64,000 nt of DNA from DASSKA01 sp035690905 (GCA_035690905.1 DASSKA010000124.1:1-64000); one strand, 5' to 3'. Positions 41,443 through 50,767 are shown, counted from the stretch's first letter. A program made the numbers and translations. Notes: generated by a model not told the origin, from the sequence alone.

Positions 41443-42879
41443 ATGACTTCCACAGAACTCCCGTCCCGAACCCGGCCGGTGGTCGAGGTCCGTTCCATCG
41501 ACTACGTCCCGCCGTCCGAGAGACACGGCAAGGTCTGGCACCAGGGACCGTTCTGGTTCACCGGGAACTTCGTGCTCGCGACGATGGTCACCGGCTTCAT
41601 CGGCCCCTCGCTCGGGCTGGCGGTGGGTTGGTCCGTTCTGGCGGTCACTCTCGGGGCTTCCTTCGGCACCCTGTTCATGTGCTTCCACGCCAACCAGGGG
41701 CCGACCATGGGCCTGCCTCAGATGATCCAGTCGCGGGCCCAGTGGGGCGTCCGCGGCGCGATCTTCCCCTTCATCGCGGTGGTGTTCGTCTACATCGGGT
41801 TCAACGTCTTCGACGTGATCCTCGCCGCGGAAGGCTTCGACACCGTGCTGAAGGCACCCGACGCAGTCTGGTACATCATCTTGGTCGCCGTTTCCGTCCT
41901 CATCGCCGTCGTCGGGTACGACCTGCTGATGCTGGTGCAGCGGTGGCTCAGCTACGTCCTGATGCTCGTGTTCGCGATCATCACCATCAAGGCGGTTACC
42001 TCCCTGGACATGGGCTCGCAGATCGCGCACGGCGGCAGCTTCTCCGGGGCCTCCTTCCTGATCGTCTTCGCCGCAGCGGCCGGCTACCAGATCTCCTACG
42101 CGGTCTACGTGTCGGACTACTCCCGCTATCTGCCGGAGGACTCCAGCGCCGTCGGCGTCATCGCGTGGACCTACCTCGGGGCCGCAGGATCGGCCATCTG
42201 GCTCATGTCACTGGGCGCCGTACTCGGCTCGGCGCTGCCGAGCTCCGACGTGGTCACGACGGTCCGCCAGGTCGGGGACTCCCTGGTCTCCGGGTTCGGG
42301 ACGTTCGCCGTCATCGTGTCGGCCATCGCCCTGGTGACCATCATGTCGGTCAACGCCTACGGCGCGATGTTGACCAGCGCCAGCGGGGTCGACGCGTTCA
42401 AGAAGGTGAACCCGACCGTGCGGCTGCGTGTGGTCGGCATCGTCGTGATCTCGGCGATCGCGTTCATCGTCGCCCTGTCGATCCCCACGAACTACCTGGG
42501 CAGCTTCAACAACTTCGTGATCCTGATGCTGTACTTCCTGGTGCCCTGGACCGCCGTGAACCTCGTCGACTTCTACTTCGTCAGGCACGGGCACTACGCC
42601 ATCCTGGAGATCTTCAACCCGTCCGGCATCTACCACCGGTGGGCCTGGCGCGGTCTGGTGGCCTACTTCGCCGGACTGGTATGCATGATCCCGTTCGTGG
42701 CGCTGACCTTCTTCGAGGGGCCGGTCACCAAGCTCCTCGGCGGTGCGGACGTCTCCTTCGCGGTGGGGCTGGCGGTCGCCGGCTACCTGTACTACCTGTT
42801 CTCCCGCAACCTCGACCTCTCGGCCGAGCGGGTCGCGGTGCAACAGAGCCGCGCCGCACTCGTGGACACGACGGCATGA
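41443..42879 (+). CDS. NCS1 family nucleobase/cation symporter
   Basis: A 478-residue permease of the purine-cytosine (NCS1) family with about 12 spans. Family features: SIDYVPPSERHGKVWHQGPFWF ahead of span 1, the AVGWSVLAVTLGASFGTLFM region, QMIQSRAQWGVRGAIFPFIAVVFVYIGFN, and DYSRYLPEDSS after a central span. The substrate may be a nucleobase, hydantoin, allantoin or another small nitrogen compound; the neighbours suggest a guanidino- or amide-type molecule. Start ATG 41443 has GAGG upstream. First gene of the operon, its stop overlapping the amidase start. Confidence 0.9.
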   Translation: MTSTELPSRTRPVVEVRSIDYVPPSERHGKVWHQGPFWFTGNFVLATMVTGFIGPSLGLAVGWSVLAVTLGASFGTLFMCFHANQGPTMGLPQMIQSRAQWGVRGAIFPFIAVVFVYIGFNVFDVILAAEGFDTVLKAPDAVWYIILVAVSVLIAVVGYDLLMLVQRWLSYVLMLVFAIITIKAVTSLDMGSQIAHGGSFSGASFLIVFAAAAGYQISYAVYVSDYSRYLPEDSSAVGVIAWTYLGAAGSAIWLMSLGAVLGSALPSSDVVTTVRQVGDSLVSGFGTFAVIVSAIALVTIMSVNAYGAMLTSASGVDAFKKVNPTVRLRVVGIVVISAIAFIVALSIPTNYLGSFNNFVILMLYFLVPWTAVNLVDFYFVRHGHYAILEIFNPSGIYHRWAWRGLVAYFAGLVCMIPFVALTFFEGPVTKLLGGADVSFAVGLAVAGYLYYLFSRNLDLSAERVAVQQSRAALVDTTA

Positions 42880-43760
42880 CTGCTGCGCACAGCTCCGGCG
42901 CCGGAGGTACGACGGTGGTGGCGTGCTGCCAGCTCGCCCCGCAGGTCGGCAACGGGGCGGGCAACCTGGCCCGGGCCGAGAGCGCGGTCCGGCAGGCCGC
43001 GGCCGCCGGCGCCGAGGTGGTGGTGCTTCCCGAGCTGACGACCAGCGGGTACAGCTTCGCCGACGCTGGTGAGGCAGCCTCTCTGGCCGAGCCGGTGCCC
43101 GGTCCGTCCACCTCGGCCTGGAAGCAGCTCGCGGCCGAGCTGGGCGTCACCATCGTCGCGGGAGTGTGTGAGGACAGCGGCCACGGCAGGCTGTTCAACA
43201 CCGCCGTGATCGTGGACCGGCGCGGGATGCTGGCCGGCTACCGAAAGGCGCACCTGTGGGACCGGGAGAAGCTGGTGTTCACCCCGGGCGACCAGGCTCC
43301 GCCGGTCGTCGATGTCGGCGGCCGCCGACTTTCGGTGATGATCTGCTACGACGTGGAGTTCCCCGAGTGGGTCCGGTTGCCTGCCCTGCAGGGCACCGAT
43401 CTCCTGTGCGTGCCCGCCAACTGGCCGCGCTTCCCCCGGCCGGCTGGTGAACGTCCCATGGAGGTCGTTCGGGTGCAGGCAGCGGCCTCGGCCAACCGGA
43501 TGTTCATCGCCGCGTGCGACCGGGTCGGGACCGAGCGCGGCAACGACTGGGTGGGTGGCTCGGTGATCGCCGACCCGGACGGCTGGCCGCTGGCCGGCGG
43601 CTCCGCAACGTCCGAGCCGCAGATACTGGTGGCGGAGTGCCGGCTCGGCGAGGCGCGGGACAAGACGATCAGCGCGCACAACGACGTGCATGGCGACCGC
43701 AGACCGCAGATGTACGCACACGACATTCTCGAGGAGGCGCCGGGTGACCGCCGACCATGA
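42876..43760 (+). CDS. Carbon-nitrogen hydrolase (nitrilase superfamily amidase)
   Basis: A 294-residue amidase. The catalytic triad is complete: Glu in VVLPELTTSGYSF near residue 52, Lys in YRKAHLWDREK near 125, Cys in SVMICYDVEFPEW near 156. It resembles the aliphatic-amidase, N-carbamoylputrescine-amidase and omega-amidase branches rather than true nitrilases. Read from an ATGA overlap with the permease and followed by the ureohydrolase (overlapping by 17 bases), it is in a tight operon. In arginine-oxygenase-type pathways an amidase of this family turns 4-guanidinobutyramide into 4-guanidinobutyrate, which would fit its neighbour. Confidence 0.88.
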   Translation: MTAAHSSGAGGTTVVACCQLAPQVGNGAGNLARAESAVRQAAAAGAEVVVLPELTTSGYSFADAGEAASLAEPVPGPSTSAWKQLAAELGVTIVAGVCEDSGHGRLFNTAVIVDRRGMLAGYRKAHLWDREKLVFTPGDQAPPVVDVGGRRLSVMICYDVEFPEWVRLPALQGTDLLCVPANWPRFPRPAGERPMEVVRVQAAASANRMFIAACDRVGTERGNDWVGGSVIADPDGWPLAGGSATSEPQILVAECRLGEARDKTISAHNDVHGDRRPQMYAHDILEEAPGDRRP

Positions 43761-44703
43761 CCCGATCCAGGGACCGGTGGACGCCACCCGGATCCCTCGC
43801 TACGCCGGGCCTGCCACGTTCGCGCGGCTGCCGCGCATCGAGGACGTGACGAAGACGGACATCGCGATCCTCGGCATCCCCTTCGACTCCGGAGTGAGCT
43901 ACCGACCGGGCGCGCGTTTCGGGCCCGCGCACATCAGAGCGGCGTCCAAGCTGCTCCGGCCCTACAACCCCGCCCTCGACACGATGCCCTTCGCCAACCT
44001 GCAGGTGGCCGACGCGGGGGACCTGGCGGTGAACCCCTTCGACATCCAGGAGGCCATCCGGTCCATCGAGGACGGCGCGTCGGCGCTGTCGACCGGCGAC
44101 TGCCGGATCCTCTCCCTCGGCGGAGACCACACCATCGCGCTCCCGCTGCTGCGTGTGGCGGCCCGGCGTTTCGGCCCCGTGGCCGTGCTCCACTTCGACG
44201 CGCACCTCGACACCTGGGACACCTACTTCGGAGCCCCCTACACGCACGGCACCCCTTTCCGGCGCGCCTCGGAGGAAGGGCTGCTCGACAGGTCCCGGTG
44301 CCTGCACGTGGGAACCAGAGGGCCGCTGTACGCCGAGACCGACCTCGCCGACGACACCGGCCTGGGTTTCCAGGTGATCCCCAGCACCGACTTCACCGTG
44401 CAGGGCATCGAGGGGATCACCGGCCGGATGCGGCGGCGGCTCGGAACCGGGCCGGTCTACGTCTCGGTCGACATCGACGTCCTTGATCCTGCCCACGCTC
44501 CGGGCACCGGGACGCCCGAGGCGGGCGGCCTGAGCTCGCGGGAGCTGCTGGTCCTGCTCAGGGCACTCGCCGACCTGCACCTGGTCGGTGCGGACGTCGT
44601 GGAGGTAGCCCCGGCCTACGACCACGCAGAGATCACCGGCATCGCGGCCGCCCACGTCGTCTACGAGATCGTCTCTGCGATGGGCGCCCACCGGGCAGGC
44701 TGA
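43744..44703 (+). CDS. Agmatinase/guanidinobutyrase-family ureohydrolase
   Basis: A 319-residue binuclear-manganese ureohydrolase. All metal motifs are present: LSLGGDHTIALPLL, VLHFDAHLDTWD, and YVSVDIDVLDPAHAPGTGTPE. The N-terminal YAGPATFARLPRIED and VSYRPGARFGPAHIRAAS are typical of the agmatinase/guanidinobutyrase branch. The reaction releases urea from a guanidino compound. Start GTG 43744 has GAGGAGG at a good distance inside the amidase gene. Context (amidase before, permease first) favours 4-guanidinobutyrate or a similar substrate over agmatine, but guanidine or others are possible. Confidence 0.92.
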   Translation: MTADHDPIQGPVDATRIPRYAGPATFARLPRIEDVTKTDIAILGIPFDSGVSYRPGARFGPAHIRAASKLLRPYNPALDTMPFANLQVADAGDLAVNPFDIQEAIRSIEDGASALSTGDCRILSLGGDHTIALPLLRVAARRFGPVAVLHFDAHLDTWDTYFGAPYTHGTPFRRASEEGLLDRSRCLHVGTRGPLYAETDLADDTGLGFQVIPSTDFTVQGIEGITGRMRRRLGTGPVYVSVDIDVLDPAHAPGTGTPEAGGLSSRELLVLLRALADLHLVGADVVEVAPAYDHAEITGIAAAHVVYEIVSAMGAHRAG

Positions 44704-44778
44704 CTTGCCACCGTGTGCCTCTTGCGTGTTGCCGAGTCGTTCCCTGGGTACGGCGTCACCGACCGTGGATCAGACAGC

Positions 44779-45801
44779 GTGAGGGTGGTGAACCGGGTGC
44801 CGGGCAAGGTGGCGGTCGTGACAGGCGGAACCGCGGGCGTGGGACGCGCGACGGTGCGTGAGTTCGCCGGGGCGGGCTACGACGTCGCCGTCCTGGCACG
44901 CGGGCGTGCCGGTCTGGACGCGGCGGTGAGGGAGATCGAGGAGGCCGGCGGACGCGGTCTGGCGGTGCCGGTCGACGTGGCCGACCATGACGCGGTGGAG
45001 CGTGCCGCGGAGCGGGTCGAGCGGGAGCTCGGCGAGATCGGCGTCTGGGTCAATGTCGCGTTCAGCGGGTCGCTGGCGTTCTTCTGGGACACCAGCATGG
45101 AGGAGTTCCGCCGGATGACCGAGGTCACCTACTTCGGCCAGGTGTACGGCACCGAGGTGGCGCTGCGGCGGATGCGGCCGCGGGACCGCGGAGTCATCGT
45201 CAACGTCGGCTCCGCGATGGCCTACCGCTCGATCCCGCTGCAGTCGTCGTACTGCGGCGCCAAGCATGCCGTGAAGGGGTTCACCGAGTCGGTGATGACC
45301 GAGCTGGCCCACGAGAAGAGCCACGTCCGGCTGTGCATGGTCCAGCTGCCCGGCCTGAACACCCCACAGTTCACCTGGAACCTCGACAAGATGCCGAAGC
45401 ACCCGATGCCGGTGCCGCCCATCTTCCAGCCCGAGCTGCCGGCCCGGGCGATCCGGTTCCTGGCCGAGCATCCGCGGCGCAACATGTGGGTGGGCCTCTC
45501 CACGGCGTACACCATCCTCGGTGAGCGGCTGGCCCCCAAGCTGCTCGACCTCTACCTCGGCCGCAGCGGCGTGAAGTCCCAGCAGACCGAGGAGGACACC
45601 CCGCGCTACGGCTCCAACGTGTTCGAGCCGCGCGACGAGGACGGCGACCGCGGCGCCCACGGCCCGTTCGACGACCAGGCGCACGGCAGCGACCCCCTTC
45701 TGTGGGCGTCGATGCACCGGCGCAGCCTGCTGTCCGCGGCCGGCGTGTCCGCGGGCGCGGCCGCCGCGTGGCTGACCCGCCGGGCGCTTCGCGCCGCATG
45801 A
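44779..45801 (+). CDS. Short-chain dehydrogenase/reductase
   Basis: A 340-residue SDR. The NAD(P) motif is VVTGGTAGVGRATVREFAGAG near residue 14, and the catalytic residues are Ser in VNVGSAMAYRS and Tyr/Lys in SSYCGAKHAVKGF. After the SDR core (about 250 residues) comes an extra tail with RDEDGDRGAHGPFDDQ and a hydrophobic end, AAGVSAGAAAAWLTRRALRAA. Actinobacterial SDRs of this longer type are often membrane-associated. Start uncertain: GTG 44779 is preferred, GTG 44713 also in frame. It is 75 bases from the ureohydrolase, perhaps in the same transcript. Substrate unknown. Confidence 0.85.
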   Translation: MRVVNRVPGKVAVVTGGTAGVGRATVREFAGAGYDVAVLARGRAGLDAAVREIEEAGGRGLAVPVDVADHDAVERAAERVERELGEIGVWVNVAFSGSLAFFWDTSMEEFRRMTEVTYFGQVYGTEVALRRMRPRDRGVIVNVGSAMAYRSIPLQSSYCGAKHAVKGFTESVMTELAHEKSHVRLCMVQLPGLNTPQFTWNLDKMPKHPMPVPPIFQPELPARAIRFLAEHPRRNMWVGLSTAYTILGERLAPKLLDLYLGRSGVKSQQTEEDTPRYGSNVFEPRDEDGDRGAHGPFDDQAHGSDPLLWASMHRRSLLSAAGVSAGAAAAWLTRRALRAA

Positions 45802-46610
45802 CGTCGCCGATCAGGGAGGGCGGCTACGCCTCCCTCAACACCTACGGAGCGCTCGGCGACTGCCAGGCCGCGGCGCTCGTGGCCGCCGACGGTGCGGTGG
45901 ACTGGTTCGCCGCTCCCCGCATAGACGCGCCACCGCTGTGCGCCGCGCTGCTGGATCCGGACGGCGGCGGCGCCTTCACGCTGCGGCCGGCCGAGCCGTT
46001 CGAGTGCAGCCAGCGGTACCTGCCCGACACCATGGCGCTGGAGACGACCTTCCGCTGCGAGAGCGCACGGGGCGCGTCCTCGACCTCCTCGACCGGTTCC
46101 CCGGCTACCGCGACTCGCCCCCGGTCCAGGTCGGGAACTCCGCGGCGGAGCAGCTCCAGCTCGGCTGCTACGGCGACCTGCTGGACGCGGTCTGGCGCTA
46201 CACCGAGCACGGCGGCCTGCTCGACGAGCGCGACGCGCACACCATTACCGGGCTGGTCGACCGTGCCTGCGACCTGTGGCGCAGCAAGGACTCCGGGATC
46301 TGGGAGCTGGGCGGCCTTTCGTGCCGATCTGTCCGCCGGAGGGCCGCTGCTCTACCGCTACACGGGGATGGCCCAAGAAGAGGGCGCCTTCCTGGCCTGC
46401 TCGTTCTGGCTGGTCTAGGCGCTGACGATCGCCAGGTCCCGCGACGCCGCGTCCGAGCTGCTCGAGGACCTGCTCGGCCGGACCGGGAGCACGGGCCTGT
46501 ACTCCGAGGAGATCGACCCTCGCACCGGGGAGCTGCTCGGCAACCTGCCACTGGGACTCAGCCACCTGGCGCTCATCGGAGCGCTGACCACGCTGGCCGA
46601 AATGCGCTAG
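45798..46610 (+). pseudogene. Broken glycoside hydrolase family 15 (trehalase/glucoamylase-like) gene
   Basis: Intact members are about 600 residues; here about 270 codons remain, in pieces. The start (ATGA overlap with the SDR stop) reads YASLNTYGALGDCQAAALVAADGAVDWF and RYLPDTMALETTF. A frame change and large deletion lead to FPGYRDSPPVQVGNSAAEQL and DSGIWEL; a second deletion to LSAGGPLLYRYTGMAQEEGAF and FWLV followed by TAG (46416-46418) where Glu is expected; the end GLYSEEIDPRTGELLGNLPLGLSHLALI is read through to 46610. The catalytic glutamates are mostly lost. A dead gene. Confidence 0.8.
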
Positions 46611-46621
46611 CGGCAGACGGA

Positions 46622-46627
46622 TACCAT
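46622..46627 (+). promoter_or_regulatory. Likely -10 of thrS
   Basis: TACCAT lies 45 bases upstream of the thrS start, giving a leader of about 38 bases with a Shine-Dalgarno. Confidence 0.4.
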
Positions 46628-46671
46628 CGGCGGGTCAGGCCGAACCGGCCCCCGTGGAAGAGGAGCGTCCC

Positions 46672-48663
46672 GTGTCCGAGATCACCGTGACTGTGCTGAA
46701 CCAGGGCGACGGAGCCCAGCAGCAGACCGGCCGCGCGGTGACGACGGAGACCCGGGCCTGGGAGCTGTTCGCCGACGAGCCGTCGGTGGTCGCGGCACGG
46801 GTGAACGGCGAGCTGAAGGACCTTTCCTACGAGCTCGCCGACGGCGACCGTGTCGCGGGTGTTCCGGTGGATTCCGACGACGGCCGCGCGATCCTCCGGC
46901 ACTCCACCGCGCACGTGATGGCCCAGGCGGTCCAGGAGCTGTTCCCCGAGGCGAAGCTGGGCATCGGTCCGCCGATCGAGAACGGCTTCTACTACGACTT
47001 CGACGTCGCCGAGCCGTTCGTGCCCGAGGACCTCGAGAAGATCGAGACCCGGATGCGCAAGATCGTCAAGGAGGGCCAGAAGTTCTCCCGGCGTCCGGTC
47101 TCCGACGACGAGGCGCGCGATGAGCTGGCCGACGAGCCCTACAAGCTCGAGCTGATCGGGCTGAAGGGCTCCTCCGCGGAGGCGGCCGAGGGCGCCTCGG
47201 TGGAGGTGGGCGCCGGTGGCCTCACCATCTACGACAACCTGCGTCGCGACGGCTCGCTGGCCTGGAAGGACCTGTGCCGGGGGCCGCACCTGCCGACCAC
47301 GAAACGCATCCCCGCGTTCAAGCTGATGCGCAGCGCCGCGGCGTACTGGCGCGGGGACGAGAAGAACAAGCAGCTGCAGCGCATCTACGGCACCGCCTGG
47401 GAGTCCAAGGACGCCCTCGCGGAGCACCTGCACCGGTTGGAGGAGGCCGAGCGGCGCGACCACCGCAAGCTCGGCCGCGAGCTGGATCTGTTCAGCTTCC
47501 CCGACGAGATCGGGTCCGGACTCCCCGTCTTCCACCCCAAGGGCGGCGTGATCAAGCGCGAGATGGAGGACTACGTCCGCCGGCGCCACATCGAGGAGGG
47601 TTTCTCCTACGTCGGCACGCCGCACATCGCCAAGGAGGGCCTCTTCCACACCTCCGGACACCTGCCCTACTACGCCGAGGGCATGTTCCCGCCGCTGGAC
47701 GTGGACGGGATGGACTACCGCCTCAAGGCGATGAACTGTCCGATGCACAACCTGATCTACCGGTCGCGGCAGCGCTCCTACCGCGAACTGCCGCTGCGGC
47801 TGTTCGAGTTCGGCCACGTCTACCGGCACGAGAAGTCCGGAGTGGTGCACGGCCTCACCCGAGTCCGGGGCTTCGCGCAGGACGACTCCCACTCGTACGT
47901 CACACCGGAGCAGGCACCGGCGGAGATCAAGCACCTCTTGGACTTCTGCCTGGGGCTGTTCCGCGACTTCGGTCTCGACGACTTCTACCTGGAGCTGTCC
48001 ACCCGCGACCCCGACTCGGACAAGTTCATCGGCAGTGATGCCCAGTGGGCCGAGGCGACCGCGGTCCTGGAACGGGTGGCGACCGAGTCGGGTCTGGAGC
48101 TGGTGCCCGACCCGGGTGGGGCGGCGTACTACGGGCCCAAGATCTCGGTCCAGGCCCGAGACGCGATCGGCCGTACCTGGCAGATGTCCACCATCCAGTA
48201 CGACTTCAACCAGCCGCACCGGTTCGGGCTGGAGTACACCACCGCCGACGGTGCCCGGCAGGAGCCGGTGATGATCCACTCGGCGAAGTTCGGTTCCATC
48301 GAGAGGTTCATCGGCGTGCTCACCGAGCACTACGCCGGCGCGTTCCCGCCCTGGCTGGCCCCGGTGCAGGTGGAGGCGATCCCGATCGCCGAGCGGCACC
48401 AGGACTACCTGGAGAAGGTGGCCACGCGGTTGCGGGAGCGCGGCGTCCGGGTCGAGGTCGACGAGTCCGACGACCGGATGCAGAAGAAGATCCGCAACGC
48501 GCAGCTGCAGAAGGTGCCGTTCATGGTCATCGCCGGCGACCGCGACGTGGAGGAGGGTGCGGTCTCCTTCCGCTACCGGGACGGCCACCAGGACAACGGC
48601 GTGCCGATCGACGATGCGGTCGCCCGAGTGGTCGACGCCGTCGAGCGCCGCATCCAGGTGTAG
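46672..48663 (+). CDS. thrS: Threonyl-tRNA synthetase
   Basis: A 663-residue class II aminoacyl-tRNA synthetase. Domains in order: TGS (1-65), editing/tRNA-SAD (80-245, HSTAHVMAQAVQELFPEAKLGIGPPIENGFYYDF), catalytic core (270-555, MNCPMHNLIYRSRQRSYRELPLR with the zinc Cys, VYRHEKSGVVHGLTRVRGFAQDDSH motif 2) and anticodon binding (560-663). Start GTG 46672, with GAGGAG upstream, fits the family better than ATG 46654. First gene of a long conserved actinobacterial cluster; the HIT gene follows seven bases on. Confidence 0.98.
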   Translation: MSEITVTVLNQGDGAQQQTGRAVTTETRAWELFADEPSVVAARVNGELKDLSYELADGDRVAGVPVDSDDGRAILRHSTAHVMAQAVQELFPEAKLGIGPPIENGFYYDFDVAEPFVPEDLEKIETRMRKIVKEGQKFSRRPVSDDEARDELADEPYKLELIGLKGSSAEAAEGASVEVGAGGLTIYDNLRRDGSLAWKDLCRGPHLPTTKRIPAFKLMRSAAAYWRGDEKNKQLQRIYGTAWESKDALAEHLHRLEEAERRDHRKLGRELDLFSFPDEIGSGLPVFHPKGGVIKREMEDYVRRRHIEEGFSYVGTPHIAKEGLFHTSGHLPYYAEGMFPPLDVDGMDYRLKAMNCPMHNLIYRSRQRSYRELPLRLFEFGHVYRHEKSGVVHGLTRVRGFAQDDSHSYVTPEQAPAEIKHLLDFCLGLFRDFGLDDFYLELSTRDPDSDKFIGSDAQWAEATAVLERVATESGLELVPDPGGAAYYGPKISVQARDAIGRTWQMSTIQYDFNQPHRFGLEYTTADGARQEPVMIHSAKFGSIERFIGVLTEHYAGAFPPWLAPVQVEAIPIAERHQDYLEKVATRLRERGVRVEVDESDDRMQKKIRNAQLQKVPFMVIAGDRDVEEGAVSFRYRDGHQDNGVPIDDAVARVVDAVERRIQV

Positions 48664-48669
48664 CCCCGG

Positions 48670-49206
48670 ATGAGCATCGAGCAGGACGGCGTCGGGGTCC
48701 CGGACACCATCGAGCGGCTGTGGACCCCCCACCGGATGGCCTACATCCGCGGGGAGAACAAGCCGGCCGACTCCGAGGCGGGGGACCAGTGCCCGTTCTG
48801 CCGGATCCCCACCCTCGGGGACCGGGAGGGGCTCGTGGTGCATCGCGGTGAGACGGCGTACGCCGTGCTCAACCTGTACCCCTACAGCCCGGGGCACCTG
48901 ATGGTCTGCCCGTATCGGCACGTCGCGGACTACACCGAGGCCGACGAGGCGGAGACGTCCGAGATCGCCGAGCTGACCAAGCTGGCGATGCTGACCATCC
49001 GCGCGGTCAGCGCCGCGCACGGGTTCAACCTCGGCATGAACCAGGGGGCGGTCGCCGGCGCCGGGATCGCGGCCCACCTGCACCAGCACGTGGTGCCGCG
49101 GTGGGCCGGTGACCAGAACTTCATGCCGATCGTCGGGCGCACGCGCACCATGCCCCAGCTGCTCGCCGAGACCCGGGACCTGCTGGCGGGGGCCTGGTCC
49201 CGGTAG
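48670..49206 (+). CDS. HIT family AP4A phosphorylase-like protein
   Basis: A 178-residue HIT-superfamily protein. The catalytic triad is HLHQHVVPRW near residue 138, with the start QCPFCRIPTLGDREGLVV bearing a CxxC. It matches the actinobacterial thrS-linked HIT proteins characterised as diadenosine tetraphosphate phosphorylases (Rv2613c type). The linkage to thrS is sensible, as synthetases make AP4A. ATG 48670 has a plausible site close to thrS. Confidence 0.93.
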   Translation: MSIEQDGVGVPDTIERLWTPHRMAYIRGENKPADSEAGDQCPFCRIPTLGDREGLVVHRGETAYAVLNLYPYSPGHLMVCPYRHVADYTEADEAETSEIAELTKLAMLTIRAVSAAHGFNLGMNQGAVAGAGIAAHLHQHVVPRWAGDQNFMPIVGRTRTMPQLLAETRDLLAGAWSR

Positions 49207-49218
49207 CCTTTGCAGGCC

Positions 49219-49827
49219 ATGTTGAACCGATTCCGCGCCTTCTGGGGCAACCTGTTCACGCCGCTCGCGCGGCTGCTTCTACGTCTCGGCGTCAGCCCGG
49301 ACCTGGTCACCTTGGTGGGCACCGTCGGTGTCTGCGCCGGGGCGCTGGTGTTCTTCCCGCGCGGCCAGCTGCTGATCGGCGTGCTGGTCATCACTGCCTT
49401 CGTGTTCTCCGACATCGTCGACGGGACGATGGCCCGGCTGTCGGGCCGCTCGTCGAAGTTCGGGGCGTTCCTCGACTCCACGCTGGACCGGCTCGGCGAC
49501 GCGGCCATCTTCGGCGGCCTGGTGATGTACTACGACGGGCCCGGTCAGTCCCGCGGGCTGGCCGCCCTGGCGCTGTACTGCCTGGTGATGGGCTCGGTGA
49601 CCTCCTACGCCCGGGCCAGGGCAGAGTCGCTCGGCATGGAGGCCAAGGGCGGCATCGCCGAGCGGGCCGACCGGCTGGTGGCCATCTTGGTGATGACCGG
49701 CCTGTCCGCGATCTTCGACGTGCCGTTGCTGATCCCGCTCACGCTGGCCGTGCTCGCGGTGGCGAGCACCATCACCGTCGTACAACGGGTGCTCGCGGTG
49801 CGCGGCCAGGCCAAAGCGGCGGTGTGA
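49219..49827 (+). CDS. pgsA: Phosphatidylinositol phosphate synthase
   Basis: A 202-residue CDP-alcohol phosphatidyltransferase with about six spans. The signature DGTMARLSGRSSKFGAFLDSTLD is complete (D-G-x2-A-R-x8-G-x3-D-x3-D). Given the next genes (acyltransferase and PimA mannosyltransferase), it is the actinobacterial enzyme making phosphatidylinositol phosphate from CDP-diacylglycerol and inositol phosphate, the first step to PIMs, rather than a phosphatidylglycerophosphate synthase. ATG 49219. Confidence 0.93.
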   Translation: MLNRFRAFWGNLFTPLARLLLRLGVSPDLVTLVGTVGVCAGALVFFPRGQLLIGVLVITAFVFSDIVDGTMARLSGRSSKFGAFLDSTLDRLGDAAIFGGLVMYYDGPGQSRGLAALALYCLVMGSVTSYARARAESLGMEAKGGIAERADRLVAILVMTGLSAIFDVPLLIPLTLAVLAVASTITVVQRVLAVRGQAKAAV

Positions 49828-49834
49828 CCGCCGC

Positions 49835-50767
49835 ATGAGAGGCGACCGTCTGCTCGGCGGCCTCGACCGGGCCGCGCAGGCCGCGGCCGGGCACGCCACC
49901 ACGTTCGGCTACCTCTCCGGCTGGAGGTTCGTCCGGCTGCTGCCCGAGCCCGCGGCGCAGCGGCTGTTCCGACGCATCGGCGACGAGGTCTACCGACGCG
50001 ACGGAGCAAGCGTGCAGCGGCTGCGCGACAACCTGGGCCGGGTGCAGCCCGGGCTCGGCGAGGACACCCTGGAGCGGCTCACCCGCGACGCGGTGCGCTC
50101 CTACATGCGCTACTGGTGCGAGTCGTTCCGGATGCCGTCGTGGCCCCTTGACGACATGGTCCGCCGGGTGCACCCCGTCAACGAGCCGACGCTGCGCGCC
50201 GCGGTCGCCCGCGGCCGCGGCGTGGTCGTCCCGCTGCCGCACATGGGCAACTGGGACTGGGCCGGTGCCTGGGCGTGCGGCACCGGGACACCGCTGGTCA
50301 CCGTGGCGGAGCGGCTCGAGCCGGAGCGGCTGTACGACGAGTTCGTCGCCTACCGGCGCCGCCTCGGGATGGAGATCCTGCCGCTCGACGGCGACGACCG
50401 CACGTTCCGCCGGCTCGTCGAGCAGGTGCGGTCCGGCGGGCTGGTGTGCCTGCTGGCCGACCGGGACATGTCCGGCAACGGCGTGGAGGTGACGCTGTGC
50501 GGGCACCGGGTGCGGATGCCCAAGGGGCCGGCGGTGATCGCCCGGATGACCGGGGCGGCCCTGATCCCGGTGACTCTCGCCTACGACGGGCCGGACATGG
50601 AGCTGACGCTGCACGACGAGATCCCGCACCAGAGCGGGCCGGAGGGCCTCGCTGCCATGATGCAGTCAGTCGCAGACGCGTTCACCGTCGCGCTGCGTGC
50701 ACACCCGCAGGACTGGCACATGATGCAGCGGATCTTCCTCGACGAGCCGACCCCCGACGGCGGCTGA
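49835..50767 (+). CDS. Phosphatidylinositol mannoside acyltransferase (PatA-like)
   Basis: A 310-residue membrane-associated acyltransferase of the LpxL/HtrB fold. The catalytic HxxxxD is in VVPLPHMGNWDWAGAW near residue 133, followed by RDMSGNGVEVTLCGHRVRMPKGPAVIA and LAYDG. Position between pgsA and pimA is as in mycobacteria (Rv2611c, PatA), which acylates the mannose of PIM. Seven bases follow the pgsA stop, so it is in the same operon. Confidence 0.93.
   Translation: MRGDRLLGGLDRAAQAAAGHATTFGYLSGWRFVRLLPEPAAQRLFRRIGDEVYRRDGASVQRLRDNLGRVQPGLGEDTLERLTRDAVRSYMRYWCESFRMPSWPLDDMVRRVHPVNEPTLRAAVARGRGVVVPLPHMGNWDWAGAWACGTGTPLVTVAERLEPERLYDEFVAYRRRLGMEILPLDGDDRTFRRLVEQVRSGGLVCLLADRDMSGNGVEVTLCGHRVRMPKGPAVIARMTGAALIPVTLAYDGPDMELTLHDEIPHQSGPEGLAAMMQSVADAFTVALRAHPQDWHMMQRIFLDEPTPDGG

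Noticed and set aside
46611..46671. T-box riboswitch ahead of thrS
   Set aside because: The leader is only some 40 bases, too short for a T-box, and no specifier structure is present.
46573..49089. 838-codon minus-strand open frame over thrS
   Set aside because: Antisense shadow of thrS caused by high-GC codon use; no ribosome site or domain.
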